A stretch of DNA of 6,872 nt from CAMLDH01 sp966250375 (GTDB lineage: Bacteria; Pseudomonadota; Gammaproteobacteria; Burkholderiales; Burkholderiaceae_D): NCBI GenBank assembly GCA_966250375.1, contig CBINHE010000157.1, forward strand, positions 1 through 6,872, read 5' to 3'. Below the pieces are notes generated by a model. The model was not told where the DNA came from, made no database searches, and saw nothing but the letters and a program-made list of their open reading frames with translations. Each line of letters begins with the position of its first letter. Position 1 is the first letter of the stretch. This document shows, piece after piece, positions 1 through 5,909 of this stretch. The translations under genes were made by a program, and so were the position numbers.

Positions 1-19
1 TTACAAGTCCCTTTTGTAA
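1..19. repeat. Short inverted repeat TTACAA-N7-TTGTAA
   Basis: The two 6-bp arms at 1-6 and 14-19 are perfect reverse complements around a 7-bp spacer. They lie in an AT-rich stretch (about 1-45) that contrasts with the GC-rich remnant gene following it. The symmetry would suit an operator for a dimeric regulator or a small hairpin. The window edge hides what lies upstream, so neither role can be decided. Confidence 0.3.
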
Positions 20-31
20 AATGTTTCTAAA

Positions 32-445
32 TTGTGTGTAACCCTATGGCCTAGACTGCCGCCGCCGATCTATGCACCGGAGATGGCGGCCAATGCATTG
101 CTGTATGCAGCCGAACATCCAACAAGAGACTTGTATGTCGGCGGCCGCGCCAAACTTCTTGGCACCGCCGCGCACTATATGCCGAGCCTGGTCGACAAAG
201 GCATGAAACGTTTCGTATACAGATATACGAAAACCGACAGACCGCCGCGCAGCAGTCATGACAATAATTTATATACGCCTAAAAGCGACCTGCTTGAACG
301 CGGCGGCGTCGGCGGACGCGCCCATGAAACCAGTCTCTATACCAGCGCTGTCACGCATCCGGTTGCAACAAAGGCATTGATGTTGAGCACCGGGCTTGCA
401 CTGGTTGCGATGTGGCAAACACGCCGCCACCGACCAGCCTCCTGA
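32..445 (+). pseudogene. 5'-truncated short-chain dehydrogenase (SDR) C-terminal remnant
   Basis: The translated C-terminal part, from PPPIYAPE near codon 10 through AANALLYAAEHPTRDLYVGG, a GRAHETSLYTSA stretch and a hydrophobic tail (about residues 111-129), matches the C-terminus of the roughly 330-residue SDR oxidoreductases common in Burkholderiales. The whole Rossmann core is absent: the TGxxxGxG cofactor motif and the YxxxK catalytic pair. The frame opens only with a TTG at 32 after an in-frame stop at 17-19, and no ribosome-binding site is visible. The sequence before about position 50 is AT-rich and shows no SDR similarity in any frame. The piece is therefore probably a deletion remnant rather than a functional enzyme. 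A frameshifted gene continuing left of the window is less likely, because the similarity stops at the AT-rich junction. It ends convergently with the ferritin-like operon. Confidence 0.7.
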
Positions 446-459
446 CTGAGCAACATTAA

Positions 460-504
460 GGCGACAAATGCGTGCCGTGGCAGCACCCAGCACGCATCGT
501 CGCC
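460..504. terminator. Bidirectional hairpin between convergent genes
   Basis: The outer arms GGCGAC (460-465) and GTCGCC (499-504) and the inner arms ATGCGTGC (468-475) and GCACGCAT (490-497) pair perfectly, with a small asymmetric bulge between them and a 14-nt loop. The element fills most of the gap between the SDR remnant stop (445) and the ferritin-like gene stop (513). Reading +, it is followed by GGCTTTAT, only a weak T-run. It probably serves transcripts from both sides. Confidence 0.6.
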
Positions 505-512
505 GGCTTTAT

Positions 513-1247
513 CTATCCCGATACCGAGGCCCCCAGCGTGGCCTCTTCGAACCAGGTCTGCACCAGTTTCAAATGCACGCGCTCTTCGTCCAATGCCACT
601 TGGAAATCAGGCGTCATTGATGACTGGCCTTGATCCTCTGCCAGTCTAATCAACATTTCCCAGCCCGACTGATCGGCCATTTCCGCCATCAGGATTGCAT
701 GCAGCGATTGCGATATTGCCATTCGTGGATCGGTCACAGCCTGCATCAGGCCGCTCGACTCCACGCCGACCAGATCCGCGCACGGGGTTTGCGAAGTCGG
801 ATCGCCACCGACCGACTCGATTGCGCTGGCGACAATCGCAAAATGCCGCGCCTCTTCGTCGCGAATTTTCCGCAGGTCGTCAACAGTCATGCTGGTCCCA
901 CTGTGTTCGCTCGCCTCGAATTTGGCGATCAACGCATCGTACAGGCGGGTGCCGGTTCGTTCGAACGCCAGACGTTCGCCCAGCTTGTCGAGCAATAGCT
1001 GTGGCTGGTTGCCGGTCAACATCGAAAAACCGGTCGTCATCGCGCCTTTGATCGTTCCGGGTACCGGTACGGAACCCAGCGGCTCGGCTTCTTCCACATA
1101 AGAACGCCGCATATCGGCCATCGCTTCCCCGTCACTCGAAATGGGTGCAACACCGGATTGCGGCAAACCTGATTGCATCGCACTGGTGTCAAAAGGCGAC
1201 ATTTGCACGCCAGTGCGGTTCATGCCGATTGGACTTTGCTCTTTCAT
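513..1247 (-). CDS. Ferritin-like domain protein, single di-iron four-helix unit
   Basis: The 244-residue product has a low-complexity N-terminal tail (about 1-60) and then a ferritin-like helical bundle. Likely metal ligands appear in the usual order: E96 in LAFERTGTRLYDAL (helix 1), E132-A-R-H135 (helix 2), E189 in LMAEMADQSGWEML (helix 3) and E222-R-V-H225 (helix 4). The two ExxH motifs, one per half of the bundle, are the signature of carboxylate-bridged di-iron proteins of the ferritin/rubrerythrin group. No rubredoxin CxxC motifs, signal peptide or membrane segment is seen, so a soluble cytoplasmic protein is expected. The start is supported by AAAGGAG at 1253-1259, five bases upstream. 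It is the second gene of an operon, 36 bp after the double ferritin-like gene. Iron storage, peroxide detoxification or an oxidase role are all possible, and sequence alone does not choose. The family is well supported; the specific function is unknown. Confidence 0.82.
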   Translation of the reverse strand: MKEQSPIGMNRTGVQMSPFDTSAMQSGLPQSGVAPISSDGEAMADMRRSYVEEAEPLGSVPVPGTIKGAMTTGFSMLTGNQPQLLLDKLGERLAFERTGTRLYDALIAKFEASEHSGTSMTVDDLRKIRDEEARHFAIVASAIESVGGDPTSQTPCADLVGVESSGLMQAVTDPRMAISQSLHAILMAEMADQSGWEMLIRLAEDQGQSSMTPDFQVALDEERVHLKLVQTWFEEATLGASVSG

Positions 1248-1252
1248 TACGG

Positions 1253-1259
1253 CTCCTTT
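1253..1259 (-). promoter_or_regulatory. Ribosome-binding site AAAGGAG
   Basis: The minus strand reads AAAGGAG five bases before the ATG at 1247. This fixes the start of the second ferritin-like gene and indicates its own translation initiation within the operon. Confidence 0.75.
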
Positions 1260-1283
1260 GCATCGTTAAATGGATCAGCAAGA

Positions 1284-2456
1284 TTACGCAGCGATTGCAA
1301 CCTTGCGGTTCAGTTCAGTCCCTGGCGTCCAGACATATCCCGCCGCGACGGTCTCGCTCGGTGAACCAGCAGAATTGATGTAGGTTCGGTAATCGACCGA
1401 TGCCGCGCTCTCCTCGGATACACCGACAAATTGCGCTCCCTTGGCACGCAGATCGACTTCCTGTGCCAGCACTTGCCGTACAAAATCACGCTGGCTTGCA
1501 AACGCTATCGGTTCCGGCAAATCGCTCGGAAACAATTCCGCCGGATCGCGCCGTTCGACTTGCTTGAACAATTCCGAGACATGGTGAAAGTGGCCCAGTT
1601 CATAATCCAGGAAGCGCTCCCAAATTGCCTTGATACGGGGATTGGTTTCTTGCTGCACGCAACTGTAGTAGTTGTACACCTCTACCGCTTCATGCATCAA
1701 CCATTGCTCCAGCACCGATTCTTCCGGATCGATCAACGAACCGTACTGGGTCACGTGCTGTTCCTCGATCGACGCAATTTCGGCGTACAACTGGCGCGCT
1801 ACCGGATCCGCAAATTGCGGACCGATATTCATGTAGTAATCGTGGGTTTGAAATTCCGCTGCGGTAATAGTCAATGCGTGCAGTTTGGTGAGTGGATCGG
1901 CGCTGGTACGGTTATAGGACTCACGCACATCGTCTTGCGGTGACCGATGTTCGACGATGGTCGGTCGTCCCGGCAAGATATCCGTGTAGCTTTGCAGAAT
2001 GTTGTTGGCATCCTTGCCCTCAAGCCGGTCGAGCAGCGCCGAGTAGCGGTACAGATGATCAAAGTCTTCCAGCAAGCCAAATCGGTAAGCCTGCGCGAAA
2101 TACTCGTCGGGTTCATGCTGAGCGACAGCGGCGGTGACTTCAATTGCAACCTGCTCGTAAGCAATCGTTGTTTCCAACGGGGAGTGGTCAGCGCCGAGCA
2201 GCCAGTTGACGGTAGTCGCCTGGTGCTGTTCGGTGCGGCGAATCTGTGCCAGAGACTGGCGCAGTTCGCGACTCATGCGCGCCGCCATGTGTTGAAATCG
2301 GATGGCTTCGTTTTCGATGCCATTCATCAAGATAATACGCACGCGCGTAAACGCGTCGTCGTCCAGTTTACTGATCGGCTTGCCCACCATGTCATGCCAT
2401 GTGAAACGTTGCCTGTCCAATGCGCAGCCTTTCGAACTGAATAAATTTAAAGCCAT
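1284..2456 (-). CDS. Double ferritin-like domain protein
   Basis: The 390-residue product appears to hold two consecutive ferritin-like four-helix units. The second (about 195-300) has good di-iron candidates: E201, E231-E-Q-H234, E256/E259 and E286-L-G-H289, followed by two more histidines at 291-292. The first (about 35-145) repeats the layout with helices around E48/E50, TEQHQ (75-79), E101/E106 and EDFDH (130-134). Its second and fourth helices carry T75-x-x-H78 and D131-x-x-H134 instead of ExxH, so metal binding there may be altered or lost. About 90 C-terminal residues after the second unit match nothing I recognise. There is no signal peptide or membrane segment. The start has a strong AAAGGAG seven bases upstream. 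It is the first gene of the operon with the single-unit ferritin-like gene. A role in iron or oxidative-stress handling is inferred; a helper subunit for its neighbour is possible. The family is fairly sure, the function is not. Confidence 0.8.
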   Translation of the reverse strand: MALNLFSSKGCALDRQRFTWHDMVGKPISKLDDDAFTRVRIILMNGIENEAIRFQHMAARMSRELRQSLAQIRRTEQHQATTVNWLLGADHSPLETTIAYEQVAIEVTAAVAQHEPDEYFAQAYRFGLLEDFDHLYRYSALLDRLEGKDANNILQSYTDILPGRPTIVEHRSPQDDVRESYNRTSADPLTKLHALTITAAEFQTHDYYMNIGPQFADPVARQLYAEIASIEEQHVTQYGSLIDPEESVLEQWLMHEAVEVYNYYSCVQQETNPRIKAIWERFLDYELGHFHHVSELFKQVERRDPAELFPSDLPEPIAFASQRDFVRQVLAQEVDLRAKGAQFVGVSEESAASVDYRTYINSAGSPSETVAAGYVWTPGTELNRKVAIAA

Positions 2457-2463
2457 CGCAATG

Positions 2464-2470
2464 CTCCTTT
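2464..2470 (-). promoter_or_regulatory. Ribosome-binding site AAAGGAG
   Basis: The minus strand has AAAGGAG seven bases before the ATG at 2456. It is the same motif as in front of the downstream operon gene, and it decides the start of the double ferritin-like protein. Confidence 0.75.
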
Positions 2471-2891
2471 CCTGATAACCAATGTGGGGATGTGCGAGGA
2501 GGAATAGTAGATTTTCTTCGCCATGTGAGACGGGGTAGTTATGGCATTACGTGATTTGGATCGTTCGCCTGTCATGCCGAGCCCATCAACATTAACGCCA
2601 ATGAACCTCGCAACTTCCATGCCGCCGCAACGCAAATAATGACGGTGTCCACACACGGATACCCAGTGCTGGTATGCAGATAGTTGGCAGGCCGGTCCTA
2701 CAGGGGAATCAGGTGAGAGTATTTTTTACAGAAGGAACAAGTAATGATTACAGCAACGGCATCGGTAATTTCTACAAAAACCGGCATTGATGCCTGCCGC
2801 AATTTCACGCACCGCAGATGTGGAACGGCAAGACGAGAATCGACTACACCAAGGCAACATTCAGCTTGGGCAATACGGCGGATACAAAGCA
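2471..2891. other. Intergenic region without a convincing gene
   Basis: This region separates the starts of the ferritin-like operon from the end of the phaM-like gene. It must contain the operon promoter. On the + strand a 53-codon frame begins with ATG at 2744 behind an AGAAGGA sequence and ends at 2905, inside the loop of the phaM terminator. A different + frame from ATG 2818 reads MWNGKTRIDYTKATFSLGN and looks more protein-like, but it runs into the antisense of phaM. Neither is recognisable. The pair could be a decayed, frameshifted small gene. No RNA gene or repeat was recognised here. Confidence 0.4.
2504..2509 (-). promoter_or_regulatory. Possible -10 element of the ferritin-like operon
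   Basis: TACTAT, in the context TCTACTATT, lies about 47 bases upstream of the ATG at 2456 on the minus strand. No convincing -35 hexamer sits at the proper distance, so this is a weak candidate. A promoter that does not depend on a good -35, such as a stationary-phase sigma factor promoter, would fit but is unproven. Confidence 0.2.
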
Positions 2892-2916
2892 AATGCGCCG
2901 CGTAGTGCGGCGCATT
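2892..2916 (-). terminator. Hairpin terminator of the phaM-like gene
   Basis: AATGCGCCGC (2892-2901) and GCGGCGCATT (2907-2916) form a perfect 10-bp stem with a 5-nt loop. It lies 24 bp beyond the phaM stop codon. On the minus strand it is followed by TGCTTTG, a modest T-rich tail, which agrees with termination of the leftward phaM transcript. Reading +, no T-run follows it. Confidence 0.7.
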
Positions 2917-2940
2917 GATGATGTGAACCTTATGCTTTGC

Positions 2941-3612
2941 TTATACTTTTTTTTGCGACGCCTTGCGTTTGGGTAGCGCCGCTGCTTCCGCTTGGGCGGC
3001 ATCCGATGCCGCAGCTTCGGGCGCCATCGCCGCACTCACCACTTGCTTGAATTGGTCCTGCAGCATATTCCACCATATCGCAGGATTGGCCAGCGGCGCC
3101 GCCATACTGGCAGTATCGGATAATGCTTGTGCTTTTGGTTTGGCGGCCGCTTTGGCTGCAGGTTTCGGCGAGTCCTTGAATTCGGCTTTCAGTTCATTCC
3201 TGACTTTTCGCTTGGTTTCAGTCGTCGGCGCTGGTTCTGATTCATGTGCCGGCTCATCTTCGACTGCCGCTTTCGGAAAGGGAAATGCCGATGCATTCTT
3301 GGCAACCGCGCCTGACTTGACGGCCGAACTGAGCGTCTGCCCCACCGATTGCAAGGTCGAGATTGTCGCGCTCTGCACTTCCAATGCCTGTATCGTGCCG
3401 CGCAACATGTTCATATTTACATTCAGCCACGACTCGACCGCCTTCAAATCCTTGATCTGCTTGTTGATCTCTTCCACCGACAGCGTCGGCATCACCATGC
3501 CGGGAATGCTCATGCCCGGCGTGCTCATGCCACCCCACATGTTCTTCATGAATTCGAGCGTGTCCGTCATCGCGCTCATGCCCGGGATGTTAGGCATCGA
3601 TGGTTTGAGCAT
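2941..3612 (-). CDS. phaM: PhaM-family polyhydroxyalkanoate granule regulatory protein
   Basis: The 223-residue product has the layout of PhaM. A Met/Gly-rich N-terminal region (about 20-42, with GGMSTPGMSIPGM) runs into the conserved helical segment around 44-90 (SVEEINKQIKDLKAVESWLN, then NMLRGTIQALEVQ). A variable acidic/basic linker follows, then an Ala/Lys/Pro stretch at 151-161 (PAAKAAAKPKA), a NPAIWWNMLQDQFKQVV segment at 176-192, and a basic tail (PKRKASQKK, 214-222). In Ralstonia eutropha, PhaM binds and activates the PHB synthase PhaC1 and tethers granules to the nucleoid through Lys-rich C-terminal motifs. The same roles are inferred here. The protein is cytoplasmic, with no signal peptide. 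The start is supported by GGAGA six bases upstream. It is probably a single-gene unit ended by the hairpin at 2892-2916. No phaC or phasin gene lies in the window. Confidence 0.85.
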   Translation of the reverse strand: MLKPSMPNIPGMSAMTDTLEFMKNMWGGMSTPGMSIPGMVMPTLSVEEINKQIKDLKAVESWLNVNMNMLRGTIQALEVQSATISTLQSVGQTLSSAVKSGAVAKNASAFPFPKAAVEDEPAHESEPAPTTETKRKVRNELKAEFKDSPKPAAKAAAKPKAQALSDTASMAAPLANPAIWWNMLQDQFKQVVSAAMAPEAAASDAAQAEAAALPKRKASQKKV

Positions 3613-3618
3613 GGCATA

Positions 3619-3623
3619 TCTCC
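3619..3623 (-). promoter_or_regulatory. Ribosome-binding site GGAGA of phaM
   Basis: The minus strand reads CGGAGATATGCC before the ATG at 3612, giving a GGAGA core six bases upstream. A competing ATG at 3617 is out of frame, so this site supports 3612 as the start. Confidence 0.6.
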
Positions 3624-3640
3624 GTTATCTGATGTTTCCG

Positions 3641-3669
3641 AGCGTAGCAGATAACCCGGGCGATTAAAA
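3641..3669 (-). promoter_or_regulatory. Candidate promoter of phaM
   Basis: The minus strand shows an extended -10 (TGC-TACGCT, hexamer at 3641-3646) 17 bp from a weak -35-like TTTTAA (3664-3669). It lies about 30 bp upstream of the phaM ATG. The extended TGn could compensate for the poor -35. No other good candidate was seen between here and the upstream small frame. Confidence 0.3.
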
Positions 3670-3733
3670 TGCCAAAAATCAAATTCCAGAGAGGCTGCAT
3701 GCGGCAAATCGCCGATAATTCAGTCGCCGCTGC

Positions 3734-3753
3734 AGGCAGATAGCATTCTGCCT
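3734..3753. terminator. Small 7-bp hairpin upstream of phaM
   Basis: AGGCAGA (3734-3740) and TCTGCCT (3747-3753) pair perfectly around the 6-nt loop TAGCAT. It lies just beyond the triple stop of the possible 35-codon minus-strand gene, where a terminator would be expected. It has no T-run on the minus strand, so its role is uncertain. Confidence 0.3.
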
Positions 3754-3779
3754 TGAAGCCGTAGCCGCTGCCCTCATTA

Positions 3780-3887
3780 TCAAAGCGTATATCCGCCGTT
3801 GCCCACTTTGACTTTGGCGAATTGTAAATTGCGCACCACCGCTGCGCCCGCATTCGCGAAGGAACCGGACAGGCCGCCATGTTTCAT
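3780..3887 (-). CDS. Possible 35-residue small protein
   Basis: A minus-strand frame starts with ATG behind a good GAGGA at 3896-3900, eight bases upstream. It reads MKHGGLSGSFANAGAAVV and then a short basic/hydrophobic part ending GNGGYTL. It closes with three stop codons in a row, TGA-TAA-TGA. I recognise no family. Codon choice resembles the neighbouring genes (GC-rich third positions), which together with the ribosome-binding site is the only support. It lies divergently from the DUF3108 genes and upstream of phaM in the same direction. It could equally be the surviving start of a decayed longer gene. Confidence 0.3.
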   Translation of the reverse strand: MKHGGLSGSFANAGAAVVRNLQFAKVKVGNGGYTL

Positions 3888-3949
3888 CGGAAATATCCTC
3901 CTGAACGAAACAAAGTGCTTCCGGTTATCCTATGCCGCTGCGATGCGTT

Positions 3950-3962
3950 TACACTAGCGACA
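3950..3962 (+). promoter_or_regulatory. -10 element TACACT directly before a start codon (leaderless start?)
   Basis: TACACT occupies 3950-3955 and is followed by six bases and then the ATG at 3962. Transcription initiating at the usual distance would begin at or next to the A of that ATG. No Shine-Dalgarno sequence precedes either 3962 or the alternative ATG at 3932. The -35 is poor; the best candidate is TTATCC at 3925-3930, with a long 19-bp spacer. Confidence 0.4.
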
Positions 3963-5125
3963 TGACGACGGCCACGAAGCTTGAACAACACCGCATTGCC
4001 CGTACCCTCAGTGGTGGGCGTTGGGTTGCGCTATGCATCGCGTCGGTGCTGCTGCATTGGCTGGTGATCAATTGGGCAAGCGGGAATCTGCGCATGCCTT
4101 CACTGCGCGGCCAAAGCGACACAGTTGTCACGGCAGCCCTGCTCCTGGCACCAGTCAATTCATCGTCCGCGCTGCCCGCAGCCGATACCTCACGGCCCAA
4201 GCCAAAGCCAAAGCCAAAACCAAAAGCACGGCATCGTCCGGCACCGCCGACGTCCGCGACACTGGCAGACCAGGCACCGCCACCGGTCGCAGAAATTATA
4301 GCCACAGAGACCATGGCGGCAGAACCGGACGCCGGCATGGAAGCGCCGGGCACCAGTATCGAACCCGCTGTCGCGCTGCCGACAACCAAAGTGCAAGCGC
4401 CGGAACCGAGCACGCCCGGCAAAATATCGGATGCGCCACCGGCACAGGCAAGCATGCGTTACAAGGTAAGTCCACCACCGTCCGTGGAACTGCAATACGA
4501 CGTAAAAAAAATAGCGCGTGATGGCAATCCAACGTATGGTCACGGCACCATCAGTTGGCAAACCCGCGGGACCAATTACATCATCCATGGTGACGCTGGC
4601 ATATTGTTCATCACCGCCCTGACGTTCAAGAGCGAAGGCGTAATCGACGACTTTGGTATCGCGCCCGTGCTCTACAGTGAAAAACGCTTTCGCAAATCGG
4701 AAACCAACACGCATTTCCAGCGTGAACGCAACATCATCAGTTTTTCCGCTTCCGAAACCAGTTACCCGCGCGAAGGCGGCGAGCAAGACCGCGCCAGCAT
4801 CATTTGGCAGCTCTCTGGCATCGGGCGCGGCGACAGCGAAAAATTCGTGCCCGATGCCGAGTTCGGCATCTTTGTCGCCGGCGTGCGCGACGGCGAAATC
4901 TGGCCCATCCGTGTGATCGGACAGGAAGACATCGAAGCCGGCATCGGCAAAATGAATACCTGGCACGTCGTGCGCATACCCAAACCCGGCTCCTACGATC
5001 ACAGACTCGATATCTGGCTGGCGCCGCAACACGAGTGGTATCCGGTAAAGTTGCGCTATACCGAAGCCAACGGCGACACTCTCGACATGCTGTTATCCGA
5101 TATGCGCTTTGCCTCGGCGCCTTGA
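3962..5125 (+). CDS. DUF3108 protein, membrane-anchored with TonB-like Pro/Lys linker
   Basis: The 387-residue product starts with a basic segment and one membrane span (about 21-39, WVALCIASVLLHWLVINWA). A long Pro/Ala-rich spacer follows, including KPKPKPKPKA (80-89), and then a DUF3108 domain (about 165-387). The domain carries GGEQDR (272-277), IWQL (281-284) and WLAPQHEWYPVKLRYT (352-367). The anchor plus Pro/Lys spacer resembles TonB-type proteins that reach across the periplasm, so the folded domain should face the periplasm; its biochemical role is unknown. An in-frame ATG at 3932 would add ten residues. I prefer 3962 because a -10-like TACACT lies inside those ten codons, six bases before 3962, and neither start has a Shine-Dalgarno. 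The gene is followed after 22 bp by a paralogue. The family call is solid; the start is uncertain. Confidence 0.82.
   Translation: MTTATKLEQHRIARTLSGGRWVALCIASVLLHWLVINWASGNLRMPSLRGQSDTVVTAALLLAPVNSSSALPAADTSRPKPKPKPKPKARHRPAPPTSATLADQAPPPVAEIIATETMAAEPDAGMEAPGTSIEPAVALPTTKVQAPEPSTPGKISDAPPAQASMRYKVSPPPSVELQYDVKKIARDGNPTYGHGTISWQTRGTNYIIHGDAGILFITALTFKSEGVIDDFGIAPVLYSEKRFRKSETNTHFQRERNIISFSASETSYPREGGEQDRASIIWQLSGIGRGDSEKFVPDAEFGIFVAGVRDGEIWPIRVIGQEDIEAGIGKMNTWHVVRIPKPGSYDHRLDIWLAPQHEWYPVKLRYTEANGDTLDMLLSDMRFASAP
4199..4227 (+). repeat. Imperfect hexanucleotide tandem repeat coding Lys-Pro dipeptides
   Basis: Units of AAGCCA, the later ones drifting to AAACCA, repeat about four to five times in frame and encode KPKPKPKPK. 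They form part of the periplasmic spacer of the membrane-anchored DUF3108 protein. In-frame gain or loss of units would change spacer length without breaking the gene. Confidence 0.6.
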
Positions 5126-5147
5126 CCATTCTTCCTATATTTTTTAC

Positions 5148-5909
5148 ATGATGATCTCTCGATTTTTTCTTATCGCCGCCACTGCCGCGCTGCTATCGAA
5201 TGCAACGGCAGCGCCGGTCTCGGCGCCAAACCGTCCAGTGCCAAAATACAAATTGAATGTACCGCCCTCGGTCGAGTTGGCGTACGCAGTCAAGGCAAAG
5301 CAAAGCGGCATACCGCTCGATGGCGATGCCCGCGTCAAATGGCATGTCGGCAGCGGCAAGTTCGAGCTGGTTACCGAAATGCGCGCAATGCTGATCGGGA
5401 AAATCATTGACGCGAGAAGCGAAGGCCGCATCGATGAATATGGACTGGCACCTACCATCTTCACCGAGAAGCGTTTTCACAAGGCCACCAGCGTCACATC
5501 ATTCGACCGCACAAGAAAAACGATCAGCTTTAGCGGATCGAGTGAAACGTATCCGATCAAGGGTGGCGAGCAGGACCGCAACAGCGCGATATGGCAACTG
5601 ATTTCGGTGGCACGCGCCGCACCCAAGAATTTCACGCCAGGCTCGAAGTGGTCATTCTTTGTGGTGGGTCAGCGCGATGCCGATCCGTGGACCTTCAAGG
5701 TCATCCAGCAGGAAAAGATCAACACGCCGTTGGGCGATCTGAATGCCATCCATATTGTGAAAGTAACGAAACCTGACGCAAAGAACCAGCAACTCGACAT
5801 CTGGCTCGCACCGTCGCTGGAATGGTATCCGGTACGCTTGCGGTACACCGGTCCGGATGAGGATTTCATCGAGCAAACGCTGGTCAAGATGACGAAAAAG
5901 CCATCCTGA
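5148..5909 (+). CDS. DUF3108 protein, exported short paralogue
   Basis: The 253-residue product begins with a typical signal peptide (MMISRFFLIAATAALLSNATA, probable cleavage after the AxA at 19-21) and is otherwise one DUF3108 domain. It is clearly paralogous to the preceding protein. Both share YK-PPSVEL-Y-VK near the domain start, a SEG-IDEYG/DDFG-AP region followed by EKRF, GGEQDR (139-144 here), IWQL (148-151) and WLAPSLEWYPVRLRYT (219-234). It lacks the membrane anchor and Pro/Lys spacer, so it should be free in the periplasm. Function is unknown. ATG codons at 5148 and 5151 are adjacent and neither has a Shine-Dalgarno. The frame also extends upstream to a TTG at 5109, but that overlaps the previous gene and would bury the signal peptide. 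The 22-bp gap suggests co-transcription with the first paralogue. The family is well supported. Confidence 0.83.
   Translation: MMISRFFLIAATAALLSNATAAPVSAPNRPVPKYKLNVPPSVELAYAVKAKQSGIPLDGDARVKWHVGSGKFELVTEMRAMLIGKIIDARSEGRIDEYGLAPTIFTEKRFHKATSVTSFDRTRKTISFSGSSETYPIKGGEQDRNSAIWQLISVARAAPKNFTPGSKWSFFVVGQRDADPWTFKVIQQEKINTPLGDLNAIHIVKVTKPDAKNQQLDIWLAPSLEWYPVRLRYTGPDEDFIEQTLVKMTKKPS

Noticed and set aside
2541..2639. 32-codon + frame upstream of the ferritin-like operon
   Set aside because: It has no proper ribosome-binding site and no recognisable product; it probably arose by chance.
2963..3667. Long + strand open frame opposite phaM
   Set aside because: It mirrors the Ala-rich phaM coding sequence; the + translation is low-complexity Ala/Ser and resembles no family.
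3590..3880. Minus-strand 96-codon frame overlapping the start of phaM
   Set aside because: It overlaps the phaM start and the small 3780-3887 frame, lacks a ribosome-binding site and resembles nothing.
4190..5032. Long minus-strand open frame (about 280 codons) opposite the first DUF3108 gene
   Set aside because: It is antisense to a clear domain-bearing gene, is compositionally odd (Phe/Trp/Leu-rich runs from the antisense of the Lys-Pro repeat) and has no recognisable motif.
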